A DNA stretch of 32,500 bases. Origin: Halichondria panicea. Lineage: Eukaryota > Porifera > Demospongiae > Suberitida > Halichondriidae. Of the stretch, positions 1-8,345 are shown piece by piece; the stretch's first letter is position 1; each line of letters opens with the position of its first letter. The position numbers and the translations under genes are program-made. The notes under the pieces are model-generated. The model saw only the letters and a program-made list of their open reading frames with translations, did no database searches and was not told the origin of the DNA. The stretch covers positions 6,193,058-6,225,557 of the forward strand of contig NC_087387.1 in assembly GCF_963675165.1 (NCBI RefSeq), read 5' to 3'.

Positions 1-378
1 AGTCATCGAGGCAGCTAGCCGGCCAGGCTGAATGTTCACAATCCTAGAAACACCCAAGTCTGCTATCTTGGCATTGAGACCGTTATCGACTAGAATGTTC
101 TTGGCAGACAGATCACGATGGGCAATGGGTGGAGTGCGGCTGTGCAGATAGACCACCCCTCGGCCAGTCCCCGTCAGAAGGTGCACTTTGAGGTCAATAG
201 GAATGTTGGGGCTGGTTTCCAGAAGGTTGTCGAGGCTGGTTTGTAGCTTCTCCATCAGTAGGACGGGGAGTTGGGCTCCAGGGAGATAGCACACCCCCAG
301 GAACTGTACTATGTGAGGGTGACGAAGCTGGCTCATCAGCTTACACTCCTCCACGAAATCATTCACCCATTTCTCAAC
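1..378 (-). CDS. Protein kinase domain, catalytic-lobe exon (partial)
   Basis: Read on the minus strand this exon is open throughout and encodes the middle of a eukaryotic protein kinase. In order it shows an alpha-C-like segment (FVEECKLMSQLRHPHIVQFLG), a hinge region (LLMEKLQTSLDNLL), the alpha-E end VVYLHS, the catalytic loop HRDLSAKNIL (HRD near 112-120) and the metal-binding motif as DLG (52-60) instead of DFG. The exon begins after a CAG acceptor (ag at 379-380) and runs off the left edge, so the activation loop and C-lobe are missing. HRDLSAKN and the IVQFLGVC style fit the tyrosine-kinase or TKL-like receptor kinases that are expanded in sponges. It continues from the exon at 455-604. 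The kinase assignment is firm; the subfamily is inferred. Confidence 0.85.
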
Positions 379-454
379 CTGTGGGGGGAAATCAGCCAGT
401 AAATATAATCTATGCTGACTAGAAAATAAGCAGGTGAGCTAGAAATAGATCTAC

Positions 455-604
455 CTGCTGTGGAGAGCCCAGGTTGACAAGCTGTTGGTGCAGTTTCTTG
501 GCAGCTACCCTTGCTCCAGGTATCTCTACCTCCTCCACACTGCCATAAGCACCTGCTCCTATTACGTGTCCAGTCAACTCAACAGTAGCGACTACGAACT
601 GATT
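455..604 (-). CDS. Protein kinase domain, glycine-rich-loop exon
   Basis: On the minus strand this exon encodes FVVATVELTG followed by the ATP-binding glycine loop GAGAYGSV (near 536-559) and the beta-3 strand VAAKKLH with the invariant lysine. It is bounded by a CAG acceptor (605-607) and a CAG|GTAGAT donor, and its reading frame joins the catalytic-lobe exon to its left. An in-frame TAA just upstream of the acceptor supports this as the true exon edge. A further upstream exon may end at 637 at an AAG|GTACTC donor, but no start codon in a matching phase was found. A CGCATGCGCA word at 673-682 resembles an NRF1 promoter site. The gene may therefore start nearby, or the N-terminus may be broken. 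Confidence 0.8.
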
Positions 605-768
605 CTGTTAGCCATCTTGTAGGTGAGGGGGAGTACCTTGTTGCATTTGGGCGAATGTCTTGTAACTGACTACGCATGCGCAAGGACTGAACACCCACAC
701 CCACACACCTCACAGAGCTCACAGGGAGTGATGGTTGTGAGGGAGGGTGCTCTCAGATCTAGAGCAGT

Positions 769-813
769 GTAAGGTAGTGCCTGGTAGTGTGTGCACTGAA
801 CTCTGACTGAGGA
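769..813. repeat. 45-bp segment duplicated near 6443-6487
   Basis: The segment starting GTAAGGTAGTGCCTGGTAGT is found nearly unchanged at 6443-6487, next to the TG microsatellite and broken transmembrane exon there. It suggests that a piece of the same gene family was copied here. Around it (660-1150) I see no supportable gene. The 106-codon minus-strand frame over it looks fortuitous. Confidence 0.55.
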
Positions 814-1159
814 GATGGAGCCTATGATCTGGCCAGAGTATGAGATGGTGAGACTCTAGACACAGTCTAGCATGCAGGGCCGGCCGGCCGTAAGAAGATT
901 TTTTAGGTGAGGGGCAGAAAAAAGGAATGGACCCTCTCATTGCGACGCAGGGGGTGTGTCCGGGAGGAGGAAATTCTCCCTCCCGTCCCGCCGGAGGCGA
1001 AATATTTACATTTTGTATGTTCTCAGAGATAAACATGAGAAAGATACATACATAAATGAAATAATTTGCATGTGAGAGCTATAGCAAATAGTTTATTCGA
1101 CGTGTGTTAGTGGAAGCAAAGTCACGAGCAACTGCTTGAAAGTCAAGCGCATCAGTGTG

Positions 1160-1258
1160 TATATAAAGTAAGAATTAATAGACGCTGCAGGGGATTCATC
1201 GAGCTTCGTAAGAAGGTCTTAGTTCGCCTATACCTTCTTCATCATGGGCAAGGCTGAG
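1160..1258 (+). promoter_or_regulatory. Possible TATA promoter and tiny first exon (MGKAE)
   Basis: A TATATAAAG box at 1160-1168 lies about 75 bases before an ATG at 1244. The ATG opens a five-codon frame, M-G-K-A-E, ending at a good donor, GAG|GTGAGG (1258/1259). A transcription start near 1190 would give a short pyrimidine-rich 5' leader. No second exon was recognised downstream; the Penelope-like element begins about 360 bases on and could sit in the first intron. The spacing is convincing, but a chance match cannot be excluded. Confidence 0.3.
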
Positions 1259-1409
1259 GTGAGGTACTGAATATTGTGCCATAGTGAGCTCTAGCTATAT
1301 AAATGTCAGCTGCATGTGGATCAACTTACTTTAGTTACTGTACAGTGTTGTTGCAACAAACCACATGCATTAAACTAATGTGGTTAGATTAAATGCACCC
1401 CATTTCACT

Positions 1410-1490
1410 GTCTGAAAACCATGGGGGCAGAGCCCCCCTGGTTTTCAGAGTGGGAACTGCCCCCCCCAGCCCCCCTGGTTCTTATGGCCC
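1410..1490. repeat. G/C-run repeat fragment (GGGGGCAGAGCCCCCC)
   Basis: A short tract with self-complementary runs (GGGGGCAGAGCCCCCC and CCCCCCAGCCCCCCTGG) stands out from the AT-rich background. Similar G/C-run cores occur near 8260 and 12250. It looks like a fragment of a dispersed nonautonomous element; no gene is seen in it. Confidence 0.35.
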
Positions 1491-1618
1491 TGGCATGTGA
1501 GTTAGCTTGAGGCTTTTATTTTTAGTTCCAAAGTGAAAAACACTAATTTTATGGTTCATTTCATATCGGTGGCACCTGGCCTTCTTGAGTTGCCAGGTCA
1601 ATAGTGCCAGTATCTATA

Positions 1619-1783
1619 AGTACTTTCGGTAAAATAGCTGTGAGCTGGCTAAGGCTATAATTATAGAGTCACTTTCATTATTGTCTAAGCTTTTCATCGC
1701 TAAATGCGAATCTTCAGGACAAAAATAATAAAAACAATTGTGACTTTATATAGACAAATGAACACCTGACATGTGATACCCAG
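1619..1783 (-). repeat. PLE downstream terminal repeat (pseudo-LTR)
   Basis: This 165-bp copy matches 4435-4550 at both ends. It carries about 54 bp (1700-1753) that the other copy lacks. The extra block contains the 5' half of the hammerhead-like motif, so only this copy could self-cleave. Confidence 0.75.
1677..1729 (-). ncRNA. Candidate type I hammerhead ribozyme in PLE terminal repeat
   Basis: On the minus strand all conserved core pieces appear in order. Helix I 5' strand is 1729-1718, CUGAAGA (C3 to A9) is 1717-1711, helix II is UCGC/GCGA (1709-1706 with 1700-1697) with a five-base loop, GAA (G12-A14) is 1695-1693, and the self-complementary AAGCUU is 1692-1687. Then come A as H17 (1686) and the helix I 3' strand GACAAUAAU (1685-1677), which pairs with the 5' strand at eight of nine positions. 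PLE hammerheads are known to have a tiny stem III and to act as dimers, and a palindromic AAGCUU fits that. The weak point is a U-U pair at 10.1/11.1 beside the core. Predicted cleavage is between 1686 and 1685. Confidence 0.6.
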
Positions 1784-1829
1784 ACATCAAACCAGACAAC
1801 CAAACAGGTTATACTAGTATTTTACTATT

Positions 1830-1861
1830 GGGCTACCTAGTCAACGTTGACTAGGTAGCCC
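1830..1861. repeat. 32-bp perfect palindrome inside the PLE
   Basis: Arms GGGCTACCTAGTCAAC and its exact reverse complement meet with no spacer. It lies between the end of the RT region and the downstream terminal repeat. It could form a 16-bp cruciform or RNA hairpin near the 3' end of the transcript. Confidence 0.9.
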
Positions 1862-2056
1862 TAAAATTTCGACAGACAAGTTTGGAAATAGAGGACACAC
1901 ACATAGACATTAAAGTTATCCCCTAAGTTCGACTCAAATATATTCTTCAAGTTTACACCATCAAAAAGTGGATTTCTGTATGTCTTAAAAAAGACCGTGG
2001 GGTTTGCTGCCTTTTCCTTTTTTCTTTTATATTTAATGGGTTGACTTCTTGAGTCT

Positions 2057-3367
2057 TAGCTGACTTCCTCAAAAATCGTCTTCAAAAACCAGATAGGATA
2101 TCCTCTATTTCTAAGTCGGTTATAGAACAGATTTCTAATCCTTAGAAAATCACATCTTCTTGTGGATAAACGAACATATCTTAACAGTTCGCCTCTAATG
2201 AAGCTCCTTTTAGCATGAGAAGGATGATAGGAGTTAAACGGGATATAGATAACGATTGAGCGGTTTTTGATAGGGTAACGTTATTAGGTAGTCACCGTAT
2301 GGGTCTATGCAAATCTCCAACTCCAAAAAAACAACCCAATCTTGCGAAATAATTGTTTTAAGTTTAATTGATTCCGCTAGATAGTTCAAATTATTAATGA
2401 AGACCATTAAGTCGATGTAGCTGCCTCCCCAGATCAAAAAAATGTCATCAATGAATCTCCTGTAAAACAGTAGTCCATTTGTATGTAACACAGTCTCTTC
2501 TAATCTATATAGCCATATAGATAACAGCAGCAGACACAGCCGTCGGTGTTCCCATAGCCAGACCCCATATTTGATGAAATAAAACTCCATGCATTATAGC
2601 TTCAAAATAATTGTTAGTGAGAACCAGTCTTGAGAGTTTGATAATGAGAGCAGTCAGTGGTATCTCATGGGCTCTACAGAATAAGTCTATAGCAACAAGG
2701 CAACTTTCAAAGGAATGTTAGTATACAACGATGTGACATCAGCAGTGACCAGAAAAATTTCCTTATTAAACTTACAGCCTGCGAGCTTAATTAGCTGTAT
2801 TGAGTCTTTTAAATAGGACGGTATTGATGGTAATATTGGACTTAAACAATGGTCTACAAACCTTGAAGCTGGGGTAGTGATGTACGTAGTGGATGCCACA
2901 ATAGGTCGACCCACCATCGGATCTTTATGCACTGTAACAATCGTTGGGCCTAGATTTTTATCAGATGGTAAGATAAATATGTTTTTATTAGCAAATAGTT
3001 TTCTCAGAGTAGCAAACTCGTGGGTAGATAAATTAGGCTTGTGTTTAATCTGTTGTGGTGAAATAGCACATAGTTCATGTCGTACGGCAAGTAGAGGTAT
3101 TTCGATATATGGTGGACAAATCGGTGGAGTCCAATCTGATCTTACAAGGTGATAGGCATATGCATAGTGTTCAGACTGACCCATATCACGAAAAAAAATG
3201 TTTAATCCTAATTGATCTAGTGAATGCACAGAAATAGGTAACGGTGAAGGCCTGAAATTTAAACCTAATGATAGTAAGTAACTTTCTGAAAGGCTTAAAT
3301 TATAATTAGTAAAGTTATGTACTCTAGGACAGAAAAATTTAAACAAAATTGTGATACAGTAAGACAT
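2057..3367 (-). pseudogene. Penelope-like reverse transcriptase, frameshifted
   Basis: The 5' part (3367-2687) shows LPSDKNLGPTIVTVHKD, then VGRPIVAS, then RT motif A in VTADVTSLYTNIP. A frame change near 2690 leads to a stretch with motif B as GLAMGTPTAVSAAVIYMA. A stop and another shift near 2530 lead to motif C, YRRFIDDIFLIW, and the later FLELEI. A third shift near 2235 leads to FNSYHPSHAKRSF and RGELLR, ending in a stop at 2057. ADVTSLY plus RFIDDIF and the S-x-HP/GELLR tail are typical of PLE RTs. The enzyme would prime cDNA synthesis at its target, but with at least three frame breaks this copy cannot make a full protein. No GIY-YIG domain follows. Confidence 0.8.
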
Positions 3368-3532
3368 AGATTTTTATTAAGTAAACGAATGTAACCCACC
3401 ACCCTTTTATTAGAAGGAGTTACTGCTTTCCTCTTCCTCTTCCTCTCCCTCTTCTTGCTTTGAAGGGGGTGGATTTGAAGGGGGTGGGTCTTGCGTTTTT
3501 TGCCTCGTCAAACTTCACTTTATTCACTTTCT

Positions 3533-4405
3533 TTAGTATACCTTTACTAGGTGAGCGACTGTTTCTTCTCGAATTAGCACTCGAATTGCTAGTCTCGAAC
3601 TTCTAGAGGAACTTCTAGACGATCTAGAAGATCTCGAGGATCTATCCGGAGAGATGGTAGGCTTCATTGATCTCTTCAGCTTTGCTTTAGACCTAGATCT
3701 ATCTTTATTGATGAGGCCTAACTGTTTGAGTCTCTGATCAATTACATCCTCCACTCTCATTTTGGGGGCAGTATACATAGCTGACTGTTTAGGTTTCTTC
3801 TTATCAGCTTCGTTTGTAGCTTTCAAAAACGCGTTTTCTCTTGTCAGAGTAAGTTGGCTATGATAAAAAGCTTAAGTTCATCCTATACCATGCTTCAATC
3901 ATGGAGCGGGAGAACTCATCTCCTTCTGACAATGCGTTAATCTGAGCAGTTTTAGTCACTTCAAAGACTGAATGTTTTTCTCTATGTCGAGTTTCTTTGA
4001 TTGTGTTTCCATTATTTTCCTGGTAGTCTCTCTTGTTCGATGTTGGAGTAAAGAAGCTTGAGCATTCTGTAGAATTGCGTCCAAAGTTCCTTGGCCATCT
4101 TCAAACAGAGCTTTTTTCTTAGGTAGCAAAAGATCCTTAGGGACAGTTCCTTTCGATCTATGCTCCTCCAACAGTTTTGATTTCTGGTGTAGTTTGTCAA
4201 GATGCGATTCTTGATACACAATATTTCTGCAGGCAGATATCACTTGTTTCCTCATCTCCAGACCAACATGAGCAAAATTAGGGTGAGATTCCGTTTCAGT
4301 ACATTGTCTCTTGACCCTAGTTGCTTCTTCACCAGATGGTTGTAGATAAGGACTTTCAGGAACATTAAAGAGTCCAGGAATGAATGGGCTATTGCCATAA
4401 GCCAT
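3533..4405 (-). pseudogene. PLE ORF1-like protein, frameshifted
   Basis: An ATG at 4405, just inside the upstream terminal repeat, opens 149 codons (3956-4405) with a charged helical middle and end (KLLEEHRSKG, TRKIMETQSKKLDIEKNIQ). In a second frame the sequence goes on as ALSEGDEFSRSMIEAWYRM, and in a third frame (3533-3826) as VEDVIDQRLKQLG plus an Arg/Ser-rich tail with repeated RSSRSS. The three pieces follow each other without gaps and probably form one broken ORF of roughly 280 codons upstream of the RT. The Arg/Ser tail and a following GRGRGRG-coding stretch (near 3425-3450) suggest nucleic-acid binding. No homologue is recognised. Confidence 0.55.
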
Positions 4406-4434
4406 TGTAGCGCGTCTTTAACAAAATATAACTC

Positions 4435-4550
4435 AGTACTTTCGGTAAAATAGCTGTGAGCTGGCTAAGGCTATAGTCACTTTTAAATAATTATTGTTTT
4501 ATTGTCTAACCTTTTCATCGACAAATGAACACCTGACATGTGATACCCAG
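4435..4550 (-). repeat. PLE upstream terminal repeat (pseudo-LTR), ribozyme half lost
   Basis: This 116-bp copy shares the ends of 1619-1783 but lacks the block with CUGAAGA and helix II. Its stem III hexamer is also altered (AAGGTT instead of AAGCTT). It would be the promoter-proximal repeat for the minus-strand ORF1. Confidence 0.75.
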
Positions 4551-4854
4551 GTTTCATTTGACATGTTTTATGTATATATAATTATAGTAAATGAGCCTCT
4601 GATGCACATTGGCTATGGAGTGATGAGTGGTCTGGAATTTTATTCACCTCATGCACCACGTTAACCTCGGGTCCTTCCTCAGCACACACATTATACTAGA
4701 CTATGTGTGTAATTCTAATTACAACTTTGTATACATTTGCAACTTGTTAGATCTTCACTATTTTCGTTGATGGAAGTACTGCATGCGGTTCTTAATAATT
4801 ATTAACTGACATCTCATTTGGAATCCTCATTAAGATAAATAAAAATAGCTCGGT

Positions 4855-5118
4855 CTTCCTCAGACTACAATGGAAAAACCTTATTATAGTGTTGTCAATA
4901 GAACTACAGATATGCTACAGTAAGAATACTCAATCAAAAGTAAAGTGAGCTAATTTGATAAACAATCGAGTATTACTCTTTCTTAATTATTATTGATCAG
5001 AGTCACAAAAAGGATAATCGTCTATCATGCAGAAACTGATCTAACTACTTTAATCGATGACATTATCAGTTTTGCACGGACTGAAAAAATGATTATCAAA
5101 AACAGTTTAGCAGTTTGT
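4855..5118. repeat. Diverged copy of the 26.46-26.71 kb gene flank
   Basis: Shared words occur in order with 26458-26710: GGTCTTCC...CAGACTA, CCTTATTATAGTGTT, ATATGC.ACAG, AAAGTGAGCT, TCAGTTTTGCAC and TTTAGCAGTT/TTCAGCAGTT. A third related copy lies at 6020-6215. In the 26.7 kb copy this is the 3' flank of the transmembrane exon; here the exon is missing or rearranged. No gene is seen between 4551 and 5114. Confidence 0.55.
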
Positions 5119-5281
5119 GGATTTCCCAAAGATGCATGCATGAGCAAACTATAGCCTCCTTTGCAGGCCCTCCTTTTCTGATCTTTGTCACATTAAGAAG
5201 AGGAAAATTGAAGGAACGAAGAAAGAAAGAAGGAAGCGACAAAGAAAAAGGAGATCAACAGTATATGTTTCCAATGATCAG

Positions 5282-5422
5282 TGCTGGGAAGTGGTTCGGC
5301 TGTGATCCAGTTGTTACTGGTGGTGTCCAGCATAATTTATTCTGCTGCCGATGATGGATTTGGCAATTATGCTCTCAATAGCATTACTGGTGCATTTGAT
5401 GGAGAGGCTCCAAACTGTGTAG
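5282..5422 (+). CDS. Possible exon with hydrophobic leader (unknown protein)
   Basis: The frame reads GSGSAVIQLLLVVSSIIYSAADDGFGNYALNSITGAFDGEAPNCV and ends at a strong GTAAGT donor (5423). The run IQLLLVVSSIIYSAA resembles a signal peptide with a cleavage-like end. The frame has a TGA just upstream of a CAG at 5279-5281, so it must start by splicing or be broken; no ATG is available in frame. The intron after it is homologous to the intron beside the 26.7 kb transmembrane exon (shared CCTTGCATTCCTTTAACGAG). That supports a leader-to-TM receptor-like gene whose copy here is damaged. Function unknown. Confidence 0.35.
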
Positions 5423-5491
5423 GTAAGTGTGTACATACAGATTATATAGTGACAATTAAGGCAAACCTTGCATTCCTTTAACGAGCTCCAT

Positions 5492-5492
<1 letters not shown>

Positions 5493-5582
<90 letters not shown>
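5493..5582. repeat. (CA)n microsatellite abutting a splice acceptor
   Basis: About 45 CA units, broken once by ATGC, end directly at ...CACAG|TTGTAGAG, where the transmembrane-exon copy begins. All ORFs reading as poly-Thr-His or Val-Cys are artefacts of this tract. Confidence 0.95.
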
Positions 5583-5585
<3 letters not shown>

Positions 5586-5664
5586 GTAGAGTCCTCATCT
5601 TCATCACTGATCTTCAATGCTGTCTTACCTGTTGTGAGTGTGTTGGCTGTTGTACCATGTTATA
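5583..5664 (+). pseudogene. Truncated copy of transmembrane-tail exon
   Basis: After the CA run the frame encodes VVESSSSSLIFNAVLPVVSV-LAVV. This matches the TM exon at 26686-26864 and is in the opposite orientation to it and to the copy at 6205-6322. Similarity stops after about 80 bases, before the second half of the membrane span, so this copy lacks the tail and its stop codon. Confidence 0.6.
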
Positions 5665-6019
5665 GCCACCACATGAGTTTATGACAATTGAACACATGCA
5701 CTTTTGCAAAACTGATATATATCACTGTTACTCTTATAAGTCATTAAGTAGCTATAGAGGTACGATACGATTTTAATTGTGATCATAAACTGTTACTGTC
5801 TATCGATGGCTCCACCAACGAATAAACTCTCAGACCTATTAGGTCAATAGCGTAGTAATGTTAAGCAGGAGCCCAAACCAAGTACATTACGTAACCGAGA
5901 GACCATCCATATATGCATGGGTATGGATTTCTCAAAGCTATAGTATATATAATTATATTGACGTAAAGGGTATGTGAGCCATTTGTGGGTGTGGTCTGGT
6001 AATTAGCTAGTCACGTACT

Positions 6020-6215
6020 AATGAGCTCGTTGATAGACAATTTAGTCACAAAAATGATATAATTTGTCCATGCAGAAATAACTGCGCTACTTAATCGATG
6101 CACAGACTCATAGTTATAATTATATAATCTATAATTATTATTATTATAGTTAAATCAATTTAGCAATTCCGGATCCAGTTTGTTGGTTTTTTTATCTTCA
6201 ACAGATGAGTAATCA
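6020..6215. repeat. Second copy of TM-gene 3' flank
   Basis: Matches 26560-26735, with ...CAGTTTGTTGGTTTTTT and CTTCAACAGATGAGTAA as the clearest shared words, leading straight into the broken TM exon on the minus strand. Confidence 0.55.
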
Positions 6216-6322
6216 CTTGAATGTATCCATAAACAGTACAACTAGAGCTAGTACAGCCAACACACTCACAACAGGTAGGACAACATTGAGGATCAGTGAT
6301 GAAGATGAGGACTCTACAACTG
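6205..6322 (-). pseudogene. Transmembrane-tail exon copy with internal deletion
   Basis: Minus-strand reading gives VVESSSSSLILNVVLPVVSV-LAVLALVVL, nearly identical to the exon at 26.7 kb. The bases coding GGALYGY are then lost (GTACTG joins TTTATGG), shifting the frame and truncating the tail. The acceptor is again fed by a CA run (TG on the plus strand). Most likely a pseudogene of the same receptor family. Confidence 0.6.
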
Positions 6323-6348
6323 TGTGTGTGTGTGTGTGTGTGTGTGCA

Positions 6349-6381
<33 letters not shown>

Positions 6382-6442
6382 GGCGTGGCGTGGCGTGGCG
6401 TGGCGTGGCGTGTACGTGTGCGTGTGTGTGTGTGTGTGTGTG
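6321..6442. repeat. (TG)n microsatellite with GGCGT pentamers
   Basis: TG repeats surround five copies of GGCGT at about 6379-6410. A 45-bp segment shared with 769-813 follows at once (6443-6487). Confidence 0.95.
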
Positions 6443-6952
6443 TAAGGTAGTGCCTGGTAGTGTGTGCACTGAACTCTGACTGAGGAAGGGAAAACGTACC
6501 TTTCTAACGGTCATTCCACAAAAGTTTATACCACTGGATCCACAAATATTTTACCCACAAATGAAGCGACCTTGCTTATACACTGTAAAAATGAAGTGCA
6601 GTGGGCACACTAAAATAATTGCATATTATAGTATGAATAATCGTACGCGTGCTCTATTAATATGCATACATGTACGTGTGCTCACCGCCACTTCATTGTT
6701 TACAGTGTACCTTTATACCTGCAGTGCAAGCAAAGTGAGGTAACAGAGATTGCGAGAATCATTATAATTATCTCCTGGCATCATTTATGCTATAATTATT
6801 ATTATTATGATTATAGCTATTTAATATAGTACATGTCGCCGTTATAAAGTTTGTGATGCCAGGTTATTTGCATGTGTGACTCATCTTAATTAATTACGTG
6901 GTCTATGCATGAGGTTCTGGGTGGGAATAATAGGCTGTTATTATATAGTAAG

Positions 6953-7530
6953 CTGGCATGCAGTGGTACAACAGTGATACAGAGTGGTGCTGGCATGCAG
7001 TGGCACCACAGCGATACAGAGTGGTGCTGGCATGCAGTGGCACCACAGTGATACAGAGTGGTGGTGGCATGCAGTGGCACCACAGTGATACAGAGTGGTG
7101 CTGGCATGCAGTGGCACCACACCGATACAGAGTGGTACTGGCATGCAGTGGCACCACAGCGATACAGAGTGGTGCCGGCATGCAGTGGCACCACAGCGAT
7201 ACAGAGTGGTACTGGCATGCAGTGGCACCACAGCGATACAGAGTGGTGCCGGCATGCAGTGGCACCACAGCGATACAGAGTGGTGCATGCTGGCATGCAG
7301 TGGCACCACAGCGATACAGAGTGGTGCCGGCATGCAGTGGCACCACAGCGATACAGAGTGGTGCATGCTGGCATGCAGTGGCACCACAGCGATACAGAGT
7401 GGTGGTGGAATGCAGTGGCACCACAGCGATACAGAGTGGTGGTGGAATGCAGTGGTACCACAGCGATACAGAGTGGTGCATGCTGGCATGCAGTGGTACC
7501 ACAGCGATACAGAGTGGTGATGGAATGCAG
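6953..7530. repeat. 37-bp minisatellite, about 15 copies
   Basis: The unit contains GGCATGCAGTGGCACCACAG followed by CGATACAGAGTGGTGCT. Fifteen copies vary mainly in the GTGCTGG/GTGCCGG/GTACTGG/GTGGTGG block, and three carry a four-base GCAT insertion. Because 37 is not a multiple of three and the unit has few stops, several frames on both strands stay open for 140-234 codons. I do not regard them as genes. Confidence 0.95.
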
Positions 7531-7998
7531 GCTGAAAACTATCCTAAACAACACATGCACAACAAACAGCACCATGCATGCATGCACCACATATTGAAAT
7601 CACTGTAAGTTGAAACAGTAACTGATATTCTTAAGAAACTAGATCGATATCCAATTAGCAGTAAATTAGGTTTGTTTTCATCCCTCATTCCAAACAGCAC
7701 CATGGATGTACCCTGCTCTGTGAACGTGCATGCACACTGGTAATTGATACTCAGAGAATAATTGTAACTGAGACTATTAACAGGAAATTGTAAATTGAGT
7801 TTGTTTCATCCTAATTACAAACAGCACCATAGCAACATGTAAGCCACTGCATGTTGATTGATACTTCTGAGGTCTACGTTGTTCATAGTTTAAACTGCAT
7901 GAGGAGAATAATACAGTTATTTTGGAGCATTGTTTTAATACTCGCCAGCTGGGAGGGAGACCTGTGAGAAAATATCATTGAATATAATAATTATATAA

Positions 7999-8141
7999 TA
8001 TAGCGGGTATAATTTTCGTTGTAAATTTTCAGTTCTTCCAGCTCAGGCGTTGAACCTATTGTGGTATTAAATTTCATATGATGCTCTACAATACAAAATG
8101 ATTATATGAAAATTTCCACGATACGAAAATAACTCGCTATA
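7999..8141. mobile_element. MITE, 143 bp, TATAGCG termini
   Basis: The ends TATAGCGGGTATAATTTTCG and CGAAAATAACTCGCTATA are imperfect inverted repeats, and the inside contains further GAAAATTT inverted words. A related, more decayed copy is at about 26961-27105. No coding capacity. Confidence 0.55.
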
Positions 8142-8222
8142 TACGGTGGTACGGTGTAGCACACACAAATCTACTTAATACAGGCTCAATTATTGAGCTA
8201 CTTGCAATTGTGCAGCAGTATA

Positions 8223-8345
8223 CAGGGGCGGATCCAGGAAAAATGAAAGGGGGCTAGTAGAGAGGGGCGAAGCCCCGTACGAGGGTGGCGGAGCCACCCA
8301 GGGGGTGGGTGTGGGAGGGGGAGGAATTTTTTGCTTTTTTACAAT
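8223..8345. mobile_element. Dispersed element end, CAGGGGCGGATCCAGG terminus
   Basis: Starts with CAGGGGCGGATCCAGG and then has two short self-complementary cores, GGGGCGAAGCCCC and GGTGGCGGAGCCACC. An inverted near-copy of the terminus (CCTAGATCCGCCCCTG) is at 12427-12442. This may be one end of a nonautonomous DNA transposon; no target duplication was found, and I cannot say that the two ends belong together. Confidence 0.4.

Larger units (their letters stand above)
1619..4550 (-). mobile_element. Decayed Penelope-like retroelement (PLE)
   Basis: The element is bounded by direct repeats at 1619-1783 and 4435-4550. Both begin AGTACTTTCGGTAAAATAGC and end ACATGTGATACCCAG. In minus-strand order it contains the upstream repeat, a broken ORF1 starting just inside it, a broken reverse transcriptase of PLE type, a 32-bp palindrome, and the downstream repeat with a hammerhead-like motif. 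Same-orientation pseudo-LTRs carrying hammerheads are a known property of PLEs. I found no GIY-YIG endonuclease after the RT, so the element may belong to, or have decayed into, an endonuclease-lacking type. All ORFs are frameshifted, so it is probably inactive. No target-site duplication was recognised. Confidence 0.75.

Noticed and set aside
2877-3152. Plus-strand 91-codon ORF
   Set aside because: Lies antisense to the PLE reverse transcriptase.
5314-5684. Poly-Thr-His and Val-Cys ORFs on both strands
   Set aside because: They are translations of the CA/TG microsatellite.
6886-7608. Six overlapping ORFs of 140-234 codons
   Set aside because: All derive from the 37-bp minisatellite; none has a domain or flanking splice structure.
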